Positions 1 to 9,773 of a stretch of DNA of 64,000 nt are shown here, in pieces. Positions within the stretch are counted from its first letter, which is position 1. Every line of letters begins with the position of its first letter. The notes under the pieces are model-generated. The model worked only from the letters and a program-made list of their open reading frames with translations, ran no database searches and had not been told where the DNA came from. This DNA is from Candidatus Altimarinota bacterium (GTDB lineage: Bacteria; Patescibacteriota; Gracilibacteria; BD1-5; UBA6164). Location: positions 1 to 64,000 of the forward strand of contig JALUWO010000057.1 in the NCBI GenBank assembly GCA_027019405.1, read 5' to 3'. Both the position numbers and the translations under genes were made by a program.

Positions 1-205
1 GTTTTTTGGCTTCAATAAGTGCTAGATTTACTCATTTATATTTTAATAAATAATCTGCAAATTTTCTATCTCATCTTTTATTTCAAAGAGTTTTTCTACC
101 ATCAGTAAAATAATATTCTCTTTTTATGTTATGAGCTTCCCATTTACTATTTTTAAGTTGAGGGTCTATAAAATTTGCTCTTGTATCTGATTCTGAATAA
201 GACAT
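1..205 (-). CDS. hsdR: Type I restriction enzyme R subunit, N-terminal part (cut by window edge)
   Basis: Only the first 68 codons are in the window. The protein starts MSYSESDTRANFIDP and continues with FTDGRKTLGNKRGDRKFADY and ALIEAKK. This is the usual opening of HsdR (HSDR_N domain): the DTRxNxIDPxL start, then the start of the endonuclease fold with its E-A-K triplet. HsdR is the ATP-dependent translocase and nuclease subunit of type I restriction complexes. The helicase motors lie outside, so I cannot tell whether the gene is intact or whether hsdM and hsdS are nearby. Three glycines in this stretch are UGA. It is divergent from the methyltransferase gene at 432. Confidence 0.85.
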
Positions 206-431
206 AAATTATACATTTAAAAAATATTTTTATTTTATATTATTTTACTTGTAAACTAGTTTTTATCAAATTTTATAAAAAAATATTTTTTAAAATTGTA
301 AATCAAATTATCTATAATTTAAAATCTTTTTAAAAAAGAATTTTTATTTTTAAATCAAATAGTTAATATAAATTTATATTTATTAATAATTTAATATAAA
401 AATATTTTTTATATTTCCTAATAGATAAAAA
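206..431. other. AT-rich intergenic region between divergent genes
   Basis: This gap separates the minus-strand hsdR start from the plus-strand methyltransferase start and should hold both promoters. It is almost pure A/T with several TATAAT-like runs, so I cannot single out one promoter. No open reading frame or structured RNA is visible. Confidence 0.5.
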
Positions 432-1202
432 ATGACAAAATATTATAAATCAAAATATTACTCAGAAGATATTGAAGTTGAAAGAATAGATTGAGAATTA
501 TTAGTAAATATTATTACTAAATGATGAAAAAAAATAATTTATTCTTGGTATGATATAGAAGACAAAACAAGTTATAGTCCTTATATAAAAAATTCTATAC
601 TTGCTAGTTTTATTTGAGAAATACCTGAAAATATTTTAATTTTAGGTTTTTGATGATGAAGTTATGCTAGATATTTTAAAGATTACTTTTGAGATAAGGT
701 AAATATAACTTGAGTTGAAATAGATGAAACTATGATAGAAATTGCTAAAAATGAATTTCAATTAAATAATATAAATTATTTTAATATGTGAGCATTGGAA
801 GCTATAGAAATTCTAAAAAATAAGAAAAAAAACAAATTTGATACTATTTTTATTGATATATATGATAAAAATTCACAAATTCCTGATTTTATAAACACTA
901 TAGAATTTTGGAAAAATTTAAAATTATTAACTATAAAAGAAACAAAAATAATTATAAATTATGCAAATAATATTGATAATAAAAATTATTACAAAGAAAT
1001 TCATAATAAAATAATCAACATATTTTGAAAAAATTATATAGAAATATTAAATAATAAAGATGATACTTGAAATATTGTATGAGTATATAATTTAGAAAAA
1101 AATATTAATTCAGAAGAGTTAATACTAGAATATTTATCAAAAGTACAAAATTGAGAAATGAATTATGATTCAAATATTATTTCTAATATTTTCTTAAAAT
1201 AA
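432..1202 (+). CDS. Spermidine-synthase-like SAM-binding methyltransferase
   Basis: A 256-residue protein with a Rossmann methyltransferase core like SpeE: motif I ILILGFGGGS (about residues 68-77), an acidic residue after strand 2 in TGVEID (about 93-98), and FDTIFIDIYD (about 136-145), where spermidine synthases carry the catalytic Asp. The family moves aminopropyl or methyl groups using decarboxylated SAM or SAM. There is no second polyamine gene nearby, so the substrate is open; many such proteins are uncharacterised spermidine synthase-like methyltransferases. At least ten glycines are UGA, including two in motif I. The start is the first ATG after a long AT-rich spacer; no Shine-Dalgarno sequence is obvious. 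Confidence 0.75.
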
Positions 1203-1264
1203 TTTTGTTTTCTAAGATAAATATGTTAAACTTAAAAAGTATTTTATTATTAATTTAAATTCAT

Positions 1265-2224
1265 ATGTGACCAATAATTTTGACAATTGAAATTATTTTT
1301 TGATTAGCTTTATGATTTATACCCCAAGTTGGTATATTTATTGCAATAATATATTTTGTTATATTATTATTAGCATGAGTAAGAATGGTAAGTCCTCAAA
1401 CTGTTAGAACAAAAGAAGTATTTTGAAAATATACATGAATTTTAAGACAATGACTTAATTTTATAGTTCCTTTTGTTACAACAACTATTAGACAAGATTT
1501 ATATAGAAAGAACTTCTCTGTAGAAGTTGAATGAGTTACTCATGATAATGTAACTTGTTATGTTTGATTAAATGTTATATATTATGTTTCTGATGATAAT
1601 GATGATTCTAGAAATTGAAATATATATAAATCTGTTTATTCAATTGATGATCCTAGAACAATGATGAGGGCAGCAATTGATGAACAATTAAGAGCTATGA
1701 TGGTAGAATTTACTCATAAAGAAATTTTTGGTAAAAGAGAAGAAATTGGTAAAGATATTGAAATGAAATTAAGAGAAAAATTAAAACAATTTGGTTATAC
1801 TCTTGATTCTATACAAGTTAGAGATGTAAAACTTGATAGTCATGTAATGTCTGCTATGAATAAAGTAGTAGAAACTCAAAAATTTAAAGAAGCAGCTTTA
1901 AATGAAGCTGAAGCAAAAAAAATCATGCAAGTAAAAGAAGCTGAAGCAGAAAAAGAATCAAAAATTTTACTTTGAGAAGGTATGGCTGGTCAAAGACTTA
2001 AAATTGCTGAATGATTTCAGGAATCAATTGAAATGATTAAATGAGCTGATAATAGTTTAGATGCAAAATCAATTCTTGATTTCTTACTTGATTCTTCAAG
2101 AATTGAAGTTTTATGAAATATATGAGATAAAGAAAATTCTAAATTAATTTATCTAAATGAGGATTTAGAAGGAAGAAGTTCAAAAAGAGAATCAAAATTA
2201 ATTGCTGGAAGTGATATAATGTAA
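1265..2224 (+). CDS. SPFH/Band 7 (stomatin-prohibitin) membrane protein
   Basis: A 319-residue protein. Residues 1-40 form one or two hydrophobic segments. The SPFH domain follows, with VSPQTVRTKEVFG, LNFIVPF and a VEVEGVTHDNVT strand. A charged helix with KEAALNEAEAKKIMQVKEA (about 215-235) is the coiled coil typical of stomatin and HflK/C proteins. Such proteins oligomerise in membranes, organise microdomains and control membrane proteases. No NfeD partner is next to it. The start is fixed by an in-frame stop just upstream, and a strong hairpin follows the stop codon. Confidence 0.85.
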
Positions 2225-2258
2225 AAGAAGTGGATAAAAAATCCACTTCTTTTTTTAT
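2225..2258. terminator. Bidirectional terminator between convergent genes
   Basis: The arm AAGAAGTGGAT (2225-2235) pairs with ATCCACTTCTT (2241-2251) around a short A-rich loop and is followed by a T run on the plus strand. It serves the SPFH gene and overlaps the end of the convergent minus-strand gene. Confidence 0.85.
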
Positions 2259-3322
2259 TCTCCATTGATAAGTTTATCAATAAGATCTTTTACTGAAATT
2301 ATTTCATTTACCCTGAAACCATTAGTTCCAGTAAAAAATAATCCAGTATCATATTTTCCAAGTATTGTATCACCTAATCTATCAGCAATACAATATCCTA
2401 CTTTTTTTGCTCCTTTTCCATGTTCACATGGTTTTACACAATTGGAAATACATTTTATTTTGGGTGCAGTTTCTTTTTGTATCATTTCATGAAGTTTTGT
2501 AGTTATACTTCTTGATGGTAATCCAACTGGAGAACCTTTAAGAGATATATCATCAGAAGTACAATTAAGTAATATTTGTTTATGAATATTACTTGTATCA
2601 CATTCATGAGTAGCTACAAATCTTGTTCCCATTTGAACAGCAGTACAACCTAAATTGAGATACCAATCAATATCATTTTTATCCCAAATTCCTCCAGCTG
2701 CAATAACTGGAATATTAAATCTGCTACAAAATTCAATTATATCTGGAATAATATTTTCAAGTTGAAATTCTTCTTTTGAACAATCTTCAAGTTTAAAACC
2801 TTGATGACCACCAGATTTTGGTCCTTCAACTATAACAGCATCAGGTAATCTACCATATCTCTCCCATCTTTTAAAGATGATTTGAGTAGCTTTTATACTA
2901 GAAACTATTGGGATCAAGGCAACATCTGGAAAATCTTTTGTAAGATTTGGTAAATCAAGAGGTAAACCAGCTCCACAAATAATAATATCTGCTCCAGCTT
3001 CACAAGAATCTATTACTGATTGAGAATAACCTGTTAATGCATGCATTATATTTACAGCTAGAGGTTTATCTCCACATATTTTTCTTGCATTTTGAAATAT
3101 TTCAAATAATGCTTCTTTTGAATTACAATCCAATACATTTGGTCTTTCTCCCTTTGAATGTATCATATATTTAGGATATTTATAATATCCAGTACCTACT
3201 GTACTAATAGTACCTAATCCTCCATATAAGGAGACATGACCAGCTAACTGGTCCCAAGATACACCAACACCCATTCCACCTTGAACAATTGGATTCTCAA
3301 TATAATGTTTACCAATAAGCAT
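2255..3322 (-). CDS. Nitronate monooxygenase / FabK-like flavoprotein
   Basis: A 355-residue FMN-dependent TIM-barrel enzyme. Visible signatures are IVQGGMGVGVS near the N-terminus, the phosphate-binding VIAAGGI and VQMGTRFVATHE stretch, and SGGHQG carrying the conserved active-site His. The C-terminal part has a Cys cluster (CISNCVKPCEHG) and a TGLFFTGTNGFRV ending, as in clostridial nitronate monooxygenase-family proteins. Members oxidise alkyl nitronates or act as enoyl-ACP reductases; sequence alone does not decide which. The start has a good ribosome site (AAAGGAG about 7 bases upstream on the minus strand). All of its more than 30 glycines are GGN and none is UGA, unlike its neighbours, which suggests strong expression or recent acquisition from a standard-code donor. 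Confidence 0.85.
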   Translation of the reverse strand: MLIGKHYIENPIVQGGMGVGVSWDQLAGHVSLYGGLGTISTVGTGYYKYPKYMIHSKGERPNVLDCNSKEALFEIFQNARKICGDKPLAVNIMHALTGYSQSVIDSCEAGADIIICGAGLPLDLPNLTKDFPDVALIPIVSSIKATQIIFKRWERYGRLPDAVIVEGPKSGGHQGFKLEDCSKEEFQLENIIPDIIEFCSRFNIPVIAAGGIWDKNDIDWYLNLGCTAVQMGTRFVATHECDTSNIHKQILLNCTSDDISLKGSPVGLPSRSITTKLHEMIQKETAPKIKCISNCVKPCEHGKGAKKVGYCIADRLGDTILGKYDTGLFFTGTNGFRVNEIISVKDLIDKLINGE

Positions 3323-3367
3323 AACTGCTCCTTTTGTTTTTATTTTTTTGGTTTCTTAATTATAAAA

Positions 3368-3400
3368 AAAATCTTGAATAATGCAATTTATTCAAGATTT
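3368..3400. terminator. Terminator hairpin
   Basis: AAATCTTGAATAA (3368-3380) pairs perfectly with TTATTCAAGATTT (3388-3400), with A and T runs outside. It directly follows the stop codon of the small secreted-protein gene at 3401 (minus strand) and insulates the gene at 3322. Confidence 0.75.
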
Positions 3401-3754
3401 TTAATTTATTAAATATTTTCAGTATTTTATAAATTTTAATTTATCTAATCAATTATATAAATAAGAAACAATATAATATCTAATATCATTTTTTAAAATA
3501 TGGTATTTAAAAAGAAAATTAAGTAAAAATTCCTTCTGTTTTTCTATAATATAAACCCTATTATCAAAATCTTTTTTTACAATCTTATTTCAAACTTTAT
3601 TTATATAGTTATCCAGTTTTTCTTTTACTGAAGGTGTCAATATATATATTGAATCTATATAATCTTTTTTCATAGTATACCTATAATCTATATATCAAAA
3701 AGCTGAATGAATTGAAATAAAAATAAAAAATGTAAATAGAATTATTTTTTTCAT
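3401..3754 (-). CDS. Small secreted protein of unknown function
   Basis: A 117-residue protein. The first 20 residues (MKKIILFTFFIFISIHSAFG) are a typical Sec signal peptide with a plausible cut after the small residues. The mature part is rich in Lys, Tyr, Ile and Asn with no motif I recognise and no cysteines. It is a single-gene unit between hairpins, with a promoter-like TTGACA/TATATT pair just upstream, so it is probably transcribed alone. Four glycines are UGA. Confidence 0.6.
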
Positions 3755-3766
3755 ATTATATGATTT

Positions 3767-3804
3767 AATTAATAATTATCTTAAATATAAGATAATTATT
3801 AATT
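3767..3804. terminator. Perfect 16-bp stem-loop downstream of the FemAB-like gene
   Basis: AATTAATAATTATCTT (3767-3782) and its exact reverse complement (3789-3804) flank a six-base loop. It lies right after the stop codon of the minus-strand FemAB-like gene and is followed by an A/T run. The -10 of the next promoter appears to lie in its loop. Confidence 0.7.
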
Positions 3805-3811
3805 TTGTCAA
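3784..3811 (-). promoter_or_regulatory. Promoter of the small secreted-protein gene, embedded in a terminator
   Basis: On the minus strand TTGACA (3811-3806) is separated by 16 bases from TATATT (3789-3784). The spacer is one arm of the hairpin at 3767-3804 and the -10 is its loop. The start codon is about 30 bases further on. TATATT is common by chance in DNA this AT-rich; the perfect -35 carries the call. Confidence 0.45.
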
Positions 3812-3813
3812 TA

Positions 3814-4854
3814 CTATTCTGGATTTTTATAATAATATCATCTTTTTTTTCTTCTAATGGTTTCAATAATAAAATTAAACCAATACTTAGGAGAGATAAT
3901 TAAATCTTGAGCATGAAGTAAACTATAATCATAACCTCAAAATTTTCTTTTAAATTTAGTTACTCAAGCTATAGGATGAGCTGGATTATCATCAGGAGAA
4001 ACTCACCAAAAATTATATATTTCACATCAATCTTGTTTTGCTTGTTTTATAGCTTCCCATTGACATAAATAATTTGGAGAAAATTTATGATGTTTTATAT
4101 CTGAAGCAGCTATATAGTATACACAAGTTTTTCAAAATTTTATTGTCATCAAAATAGATTCTACTTTTCCTTCATATCTAGCTGAAATAGTAGTAATATT
4201 ATCTCCAAAAACTTCATATAAATAATTTATAAATTTTTTTGAAAATGGATGATATCAAACTTTTTTTGAATGTTCTAGGTGCATATTAGTTAAAATTTCT
4301 TTTTGCTCTTCTGAATTTCATTTAATTATCTCAACTCATTCTTTTATAGCTCTATTTATATAATACCTATCCCCTTTTTTCATATTTCATAAAAGTTCTT
4401 CTTCTGATTTTTTTAAATCAAGTAAATGAGTATCTTCAGCATGTTCATGCATAGGAGCATCTATAAAACCTAAATTTTTAAAAGATTTTTTATTTTTCAA
4501 AGTATTTTTAACTGGAGAATTAAATCTTATAAAATTAGCCTTATTTTTTTTAGCTATATTTTTTAAGTCTTTTAAAAGATTTTTTAAAACTTCAAAAAAA
4601 TCTTCTGATTTTTTAATCAAAGGAGTATGTGGTGCAAAAAGATAAGTTCATCTTTTTGCTTTTTTTACAATTAGAGGAAGGATTCCTATTAATCTATTTT
4701 GTTTATATATTCAATATTTTAATACTTTATTTCATGATTTTTCTTGAAATAAAGTCCATTCCCAAGAACACAAAAAACTATAAAAATCAAATTCATTTTC
4801 AAAAATAAAATTATTCCAAGTACTTTTATCTGTAATTTCTTTTAAATTGTGCAT
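3814..4854 (-). CDS. FemAB-like peptidoglycan bridge aminoacyltransferase
   Basis: A 346-residue protein with the double GNAT architecture of the FemABX family. The N-terminal part has FYSFLCSWEWTLFQEKSG and LIGILPLIVKK; the second domain has KKGDRYYINRAIKEGVEI and a C-terminal DLIISPKYWFNFIIETIRR, the usual lipid II aminoacyltransferase ending. Family members add amino acids from aminoacyl-tRNA to the lipid II stem peptide at the membrane. A related group acts on other acceptors, so the substrate is inferred. Its start codon abuts the T run of the hairpin at 4855-4900. No other peptidoglycan gene is adjacent, although a MurF-like gene lies at 12-13.7 kb. Confidence 0.75.
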
Positions 4855-4900
4855 AAAAAAAGATATAATTATAAATCTAAATAATTATATCTTTTTTTTA
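4855..4900. terminator. Terminator between the SulP and FemAB-like genes
   Basis: AGATATAATTA (4861-4871) pairs with TAATTATATCT (4882-4892), with A runs before and T runs after, so it can end transcription in either direction. In the minus direction its T run touches the ATG at 4854. Confidence 0.7.
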
Positions 4901-4910
4901 TTTTTTTCAA
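4884..4910 (-). promoter_or_regulatory. Possible promoter of the FemAB-like gene inside the terminator
   Basis: On the minus strand TTGAAA (4910-4905) is followed after 15 bases by TATAAT (4889-4884). The -10 lies in the first arm of the hairpin, so a transcript starting here would lack that arm and escape termination. Confidence 0.4.
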
Positions 4911-4937
4911 TTTAATTAATAATTTTTATAAAAATTA

Positions 4938-6518
4938 TTAACTTGCTAACTTATTATCACTTACAAAATATTTTGGATCTTCTATTATATTAACATCAAT
5001 TATTTTGTCTGCATTTTTTATTAATTTTCTACAATCAGCTGACAAATGTTTTAAGTGTAATTTTTTTCAAGATTTTCTATATTTATCAGTTAAAGAATTT
5101 ATTGCTTCAATAGCAGAATGATCCATAACTTTTGATTTTTCAAAATCTATAATTACCTCTTTAGTATCATTCTTTAGATTAAAAATCTCCTTAAATCTAC
5201 TAACTGATGCAAAAAATATTGGTCAATCTAATTTATAAGTTGTTATTTTTCAGTCTTTTGAAATTATTTTAGTAAAATTAATTTCTTGAGATTTTTGCCA
5301 AGCAAATACAAGTGCAGATATTATTATTCATGATATAACTGCTAAAGCTAAATCATGAGATATAGCAGTAATCAATGTAACTGATATAATTACAAAAGCA
5401 TCAGATTTTGGAATTTTATTTAACATTTTTAATGTAGGCCAAGCAAATGTTCCAATTACAACCATAAACATTAATCAAACAAGGGCAGCTAATGGAATTT
5501 TCATAATTAAACTTGTTCCAAAAACTACAAATAATATTAAAAATATACTTGCTGAAATTCCTGATAATCTTTTTCTTCAACCATTTGAAATATTAATCAT
5601 TGATTGACCTATCATAGCACATCCTCACATAGCTCAGAAAAAACCACAGGTCATATTTGCTATTCATTGTCATATAGCTTCTTTATTTGCTTTTCATCTT
5701 GTTTCTGTTAATTCATCAATCAAAGTTAAAGTCATAAGACTTTCTGTTAATCATATTATAGCTAATATTAAACTATAAGGAAAAACTATTTTCAATACTT
5801 CTAAAAAATTATCATTAATATTTGGAATAGAAAAACTTGGAAAAGATTATTTTAAAGTATTAAATCAATTACTTGATAAATAACTTGCAACTGTTCAAGT
5901 ATCACTAAAAGCAGGAATAAATAAAACCATTAAAGTTACAATTACTATTCATGCTAAACCTGAAGGAATAGTTTTAGTTATTTTAGGTAAAAAATAAATA
6001 ATTCACATTGTTATAAAAACTAATAAAAGCATTATTAACATAGGAGTAGTTGATAACCAATCTCAAGTTTTAGTTTGAAATTGTCATAATTGAGCCATAA
6101 AAATTATTATAGCAAGTCAATTTACAAATCAAAGCATAACAGAATGAGGAATTAATCTAACAATTTTTCAAAGTTTTAAAAATCCAAATAATACTTGAAT
6201 AATTCATGCTATAATCACTGCTACAAGAAGATAATCTAATCAATGTTGAACAACTAATGAAGTCATAACAACTGCCATTGAACCAGTTGCTCAACTTATC
6301 ATTCCAGGTCTTCATCAAAAAATAGATGTCATTATTCACATAATAAAAGCAGCCCAGAGACCAACCATAGGATCAACTTTAGCAACAAAAGAAAAAGCAA
6401 TAGCTTCTGGAATCAATGCTAAAGCTACAGTTATTCAAGATAAAATATCTGCCTTTATTTGTCATTTTTTATTTAAATCTATATAGTCATTATCTGATAA
6501 CCATTTAAGTAGTAACAT
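4938..6518 (-). CDS. SulP-family anion transporter with STAS domain
   Basis: A 526-residue membrane protein. The N-terminal part begins with a short cytoplasmic stretch, then [18 protein letters not shown], the hallmark first-helix region of SulP/SLC26 transporters, followed by about ten more hydrophobic segments including [17 protein letters not shown]. The last 110 residues form a STAS domain ending in a [19 protein letters not shown] region and a basic tail. The family carries sulfate, bicarbonate or other anions, usually with Na+ or H+. Bicarbonate or sulfate cannot be told apart from sequence. It is transcribed alone. Confidence 0.85.
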
Positions 6519-6581
6519 TTAGTTTTTTTAATTTATAAAAATTTTATGTATTTATATTAAAATAACTAAAAAAAGCAATTT

Positions 6582-7298
6582 TTATTGTTTTTTGAAAAGT
6601 AAAATCATTCTTTTTGAATCTTTATTAAATTTATTAAAATTAAAATCTCAAAAAGTTTTTATCAATAATAAATTATATTTTTTTCATATTTCTTCTAATT
6701 CATCTTTTGTATATATTCTTAAAGAATATTTTTCATTAAAAATATCATCTCATTTTTTTATAATTCTTTTAAATATCAATCTTTTATTTTTTATACTTTT
6801 TATATCTTTTATGTAATCATCTCATTTTTGTAATATTGATTCTCATTTTTCAAATAATAAAGTATCATAAGGATTATTTAAATCTATTAAAAATAATCAA
6901 TTTATATTTAATAAACTAGAAATATTCTCAATAATTTTTTCATTATCATTTTCAGAAAAATATCAAAATGAAGTATGTAAACTATAAATTTTATCAAATT
7001 TTTTTCATAATACATTTTTTATTCTTATATCTCATAAAAAATATTTTTTTTTATACTGAGATATTTCTTTTATATGTGATATAAAGCTTTCTGAGAAATC
7101 TATTCAATAAACATTAAATCACTGATTTAATAAAAATTCAGTATGTCTTCAAAATCAACATGCTAAATCTAAAATTTTATTTTTTTTATTTAGATTTAAT
7201 ACTTTTATTAAAAAATTAACTTCATTTTTTGTTCTTTGATATGTTAAAACTTTATCATAAAAATATTTATAAAATTCTATACTAAATAATTTTGACAT
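6582..7298 (-). CDS. Class I SAM-dependent methyltransferase
   Basis: A 238-residue methyltransferase. Motif I KILDLACGFGRHTEFLL lies at about residues 41-57. GIDFSESFI is the post-I acidic segment, and DKIYSLHTSFGYFSENDNEK the motif II region with a conserved S-F-G-Y-F pattern, as in ubiquinone/menaquinone-type and YrrT-like methyltransferases. LFLIDLNNP is motif III. The substrate is not predictable. It stands alone between the SulP gene and the strongly expressed-looking gene at 7354. Confidence 0.75.
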
Positions 7299-7318
7299 AT
7301 ATTTAAAAAATATTTAAA

Positions 7319-7350
7319 TAAAAACAAGTGGAAAAATCCACCTGTATAAT
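7319..7350 (-). terminator. Terminator of the 145-residue protein gene
   Basis: ACAAGTGGA (7324-7332) pairs with TCCACCTGT (7337-7345) with one G-T wobble. In the minus direction the stem is followed by T-rich sequence, directly after the stop codon of the gene at 7354. Confidence 0.7.
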
Positions 7351-7353
7351 TTT

Positions 7354-7791
7354 TTAAGCAGCAATTGCTGGTGAATCCCAACAAATAACAGCAGCACCTT
7401 CTGATAACATTTTAGATTTTCCAAAAAGTTCAGTAAATTTACTTGCCATTTTATCTGCTTTATTTTGATATTTGCTTAAGTTATCACCTAATCTAGCCCA
7501 AGATATATGATTAACTTTAAAACCAAACACTTTACTACAAACTTCTTCAAAAGCTTCATTATCTAAAAGACAAGCATGAAATGCTTTATCTTCATATTCA
7601 TGAAAAGCATACTCTCCTGGATTATTTACAGAAATAGTAAGAGCTCTAAAAAAGATTTCAAGTCTTTCATTTGCTTTTTGTTTAGTATCTCCATCTTTTT
7701 GAAGAATTTTACTTGCAACAGCAAACAACTTATTATTTTTAGCCAACTCAATCAATCTATTAGATTGTGAGTGAATAGTAGTTAATACCAT
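7354..7791 (-). CDS. 145-residue protein of unknown function with strong expression signals
   Basis: I do not recognise the family. The protein is soluble, mixed alpha-helical in appearance, with KSKMLSEGAAVICWDSPAIAA at the C-terminus and a conserved-looking FGFKVNHISWARLGD in the middle. No signal peptide or membrane segment is present. Expression signals are unusually good for this window: a perfect AAGGAGGT seven bases before the ATG, a TTGACA-type promoter, and a clean terminator. All its glycines are GGN and none is UGA. It is transcribed alone. A housekeeping or abundant structural role is an inference from these signals only. Confidence 0.75.
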   Translation of the reverse strand: MVLTTIHSQSNRLIELAKNNKLFAVASKILQKDGDTKQKANERLEIFFRALTISVNNPGEYAFHEYEDKAFHACLLDNEAFEEVCSKVFGFKVNHISWARLGDNLSKYQNKADKMASKFTELFGKSKMLSEGAAVICWDSPAIAA

Positions 7792-7797
7792 TTTGGT

Positions 7798-7805
7798 ACC
7801 TCCTT
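7798..7805 (-). promoter_or_regulatory. Perfect Shine-Dalgarno sequence AAGGAGGT
   Basis: The minus strand reads AAGGAGGT ending six bases before the ATG at 7791. Most genes here have no recognisable ribosome site, so this one stands out and fixes the start. Confidence 0.85.
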
Positions 7806-7839
7806 ATTTTAAAAATAGTCTTTTTTTAAAGACATATTA

Positions 7840-7867
7840 ATAGTAAAGAGAATAATAATGATGTCAA
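7840..7867 (-). promoter_or_regulatory. Promoter of the 145-residue protein gene
   Basis: On the minus strand TTGACA (7867-7862) is followed after 16 bases by TACTAT (7845-7840). Downstream, 7818-7833 can form a short hairpin (GTCTTT/AAAGAC) in the leader before the Shine-Dalgarno sequence. Confidence 0.45.
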
Positions 7868-7876
7868 ATATTTTTT

Positions 7877-8434
7877 TTATTTTCTAAAATATTTCACTTC
7901 TTCAGTATCTTCTTTAAATTCAAATATATCACTATATTTTTGTTTACTATTTATGCAAAAATCTCAGTAAGCTAGAACTTTTATTTCTTCTTTTTCTAAA
8001 ATATCTCAAAATTCTTTTTTAATATTAGTAGTTGAAAAAATTTCAGAATTATTTGAAATATTTGCACTTGTTAGAAATAATGGTCCATTTAATCTAATTA
8101 ATTTTTTTTGCATAAAATTATGAGCAACTCTAAAAGCTATTTTTTCATAAATCTCTGAATTTGGCAATTGATTTATTATTTTTAATAATTTTATATCTAA
8201 AATTTTATTTTTATTTATCAAAATAGTCCAAGGATTTTCATATTTTTTTAAAAATTTAATCTGTTCTATATTAAGCTTAGTATTTTTTTCAAAGTAATCA
8301 AAATCTGAAACCATTATAGCAATTGCTTTATCTAATGGTCTTTTTTTTATTTCATAAATTTTTTTATAATTTTCAGCTTCAGAAATAGGACAAGCTATTC
8401 AAAAACAAGTATTTGTTGGAAAAATATATAACAT
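7877..8434 (-). CDS. Sua5/YciO/YrdC-family protein (threonylcarbamoyl-AMP synthase-like)
   Basis: A 185-residue protein. It opens MLYIFPTNTCFGIACPISEAENY and YEIKKRPLDKAIAIMV, matching the PTDTVYGLxxxA and IKxRPxxKP elements of YrdC proteins. GPLFLTSANIS fits the conserved P-x-T-S-A-N motif. YrdC makes threonylcarbamoyl-AMP for the t6A37 modification of ANN-decoding tRNAs. The usual GLG is GIA here and the protein is near minimal size, so a YciO-like or divergent function is possible. No TsaB, TsaD or TsaE gene is adjacent. Confidence 0.75.
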
Positions 8435-8484
8435 TTACTAATTATAATAATTAAATATAGTAATTTACAAATATGATAATCTTA

Positions 8485-9714
8485 TTAGAAATTATTTAAA
8501 ATTTCTATAACTCTATCCATATCTTTTTTTACAATAAATTTATGATTTGGAAGTGTTAAAATTCTTTTAGAAATATCTTCAGAAATTGGACAACTTCCAG
8601 GAATATATTTAGCTTTTTGTAAATCAACTCAAAATGGAACAATATTGGTTCCTGACCAAGTATTTCATAAAATGATATTATTTTTTCTAGCTATCTTATA
8701 CAATTTATTTTTTTCTTCTTCAGATCTTAATAAAATAGGAAATCTAAATCAATTATAATTTTTTAAATCTTTAAAAATTATTTTTATTTTATCATTCTTA
8801 ATATTTTTCAAATAATAAGCAGAATTTTTCAATCTTACTTTTGTGTATTTATCTAAATTATTTAACTCTTTCAAAGCAAGATAAGCCAAAGCATTTGGAA
8901 AAGCTAAATTAAAATTAGAACTAGAAAGATTTTTTTCTTTATTATCTAATATTTCAGTAATGATTCATAATTTTCTTGAAAGATATATTGTAATTCTTCA
9001 AAGTTTAAAAAAATCATATAAAATATATGCTTTATATCAAACTATATTATACATAAGATTTTTTAAAATAAGTTTTGTAGAAGGTGATTCTTGAGTTATT
9101 TTCCTTCAAAAATACCTTTTATTATTTACTACTAAAATTCAACCTGTTACACTAGATATAACTTTATCTCTTCCTGTTGAAAATACTATAAAATCTCACT
9201 TATATTCAGAAAAATTTCATAAACTATGAGCACAATCCTCTATAATTAAGATATTATTTTTTTGGGCTAAATCTATTATTTCATCATAATTTTTAGACTT
9301 TTTTCAAAAAGTATTTTGTAAAATTATTACTTTTGTTTTTTTAGAAATATTTTTCTTTAAACTTTCTAAATCCAATCATAAAGTTTCTTTTTCTATGTCA
9401 GAATAGATTAATTTAGCTTTTGATTGTAATACTGAATTTACAACTACACTACATGTATAAGAACTAATTATAACTTCATCATCAACAGTAACTCAAATAA
9501 TTCTTAAAGCATGGTAAATAGTACTTCTTCAATTATAAAAAGTAAAAAAATCTCATTTTAATTTAATTTTTTCTAAAATTTTTTCTTTAAATAAGATTTC
9601 TTCTTTTCAATTTTTTAATTTATAAAATCAAAAAGTCATTAAATATAAACTATACAATGCTTGTTTAAATGATACAGTTGTAAAAAATTCTGATATTATT
9701 GTTTTTTTAAACAT
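8485..9714 (-). CDS. DegT/DnrJ/EryC1-family PLP aminotransferase
   Basis: A 409-residue sugar aminotransferase-like protein. TFYNGRSTIYHALR is the N-terminal substrate region, and EVIISSYTCSVVVNSV and LIYSDIEKETLGLDL follow the family pattern (G-DEVI-P-T). IIEDCAHSLGNF holds the PLP-contacting Asp, and FSTGRDKVISSVTGGIL carries the predicted Schiff-base Lys. Such enzymes put amino groups on nucleotide-linked keto-sugars for lipopolysaccharide, capsule or glycoprotein glycans. It is first in position near a long minus-strand envelope and sugar gene run, which supports that role. Confidence 0.85.
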
Positions 9715-9773
9715 TTTTAATTACTATTTTAATATATATTTACTATAATTTTAATTATATTTAAAACTATAAA

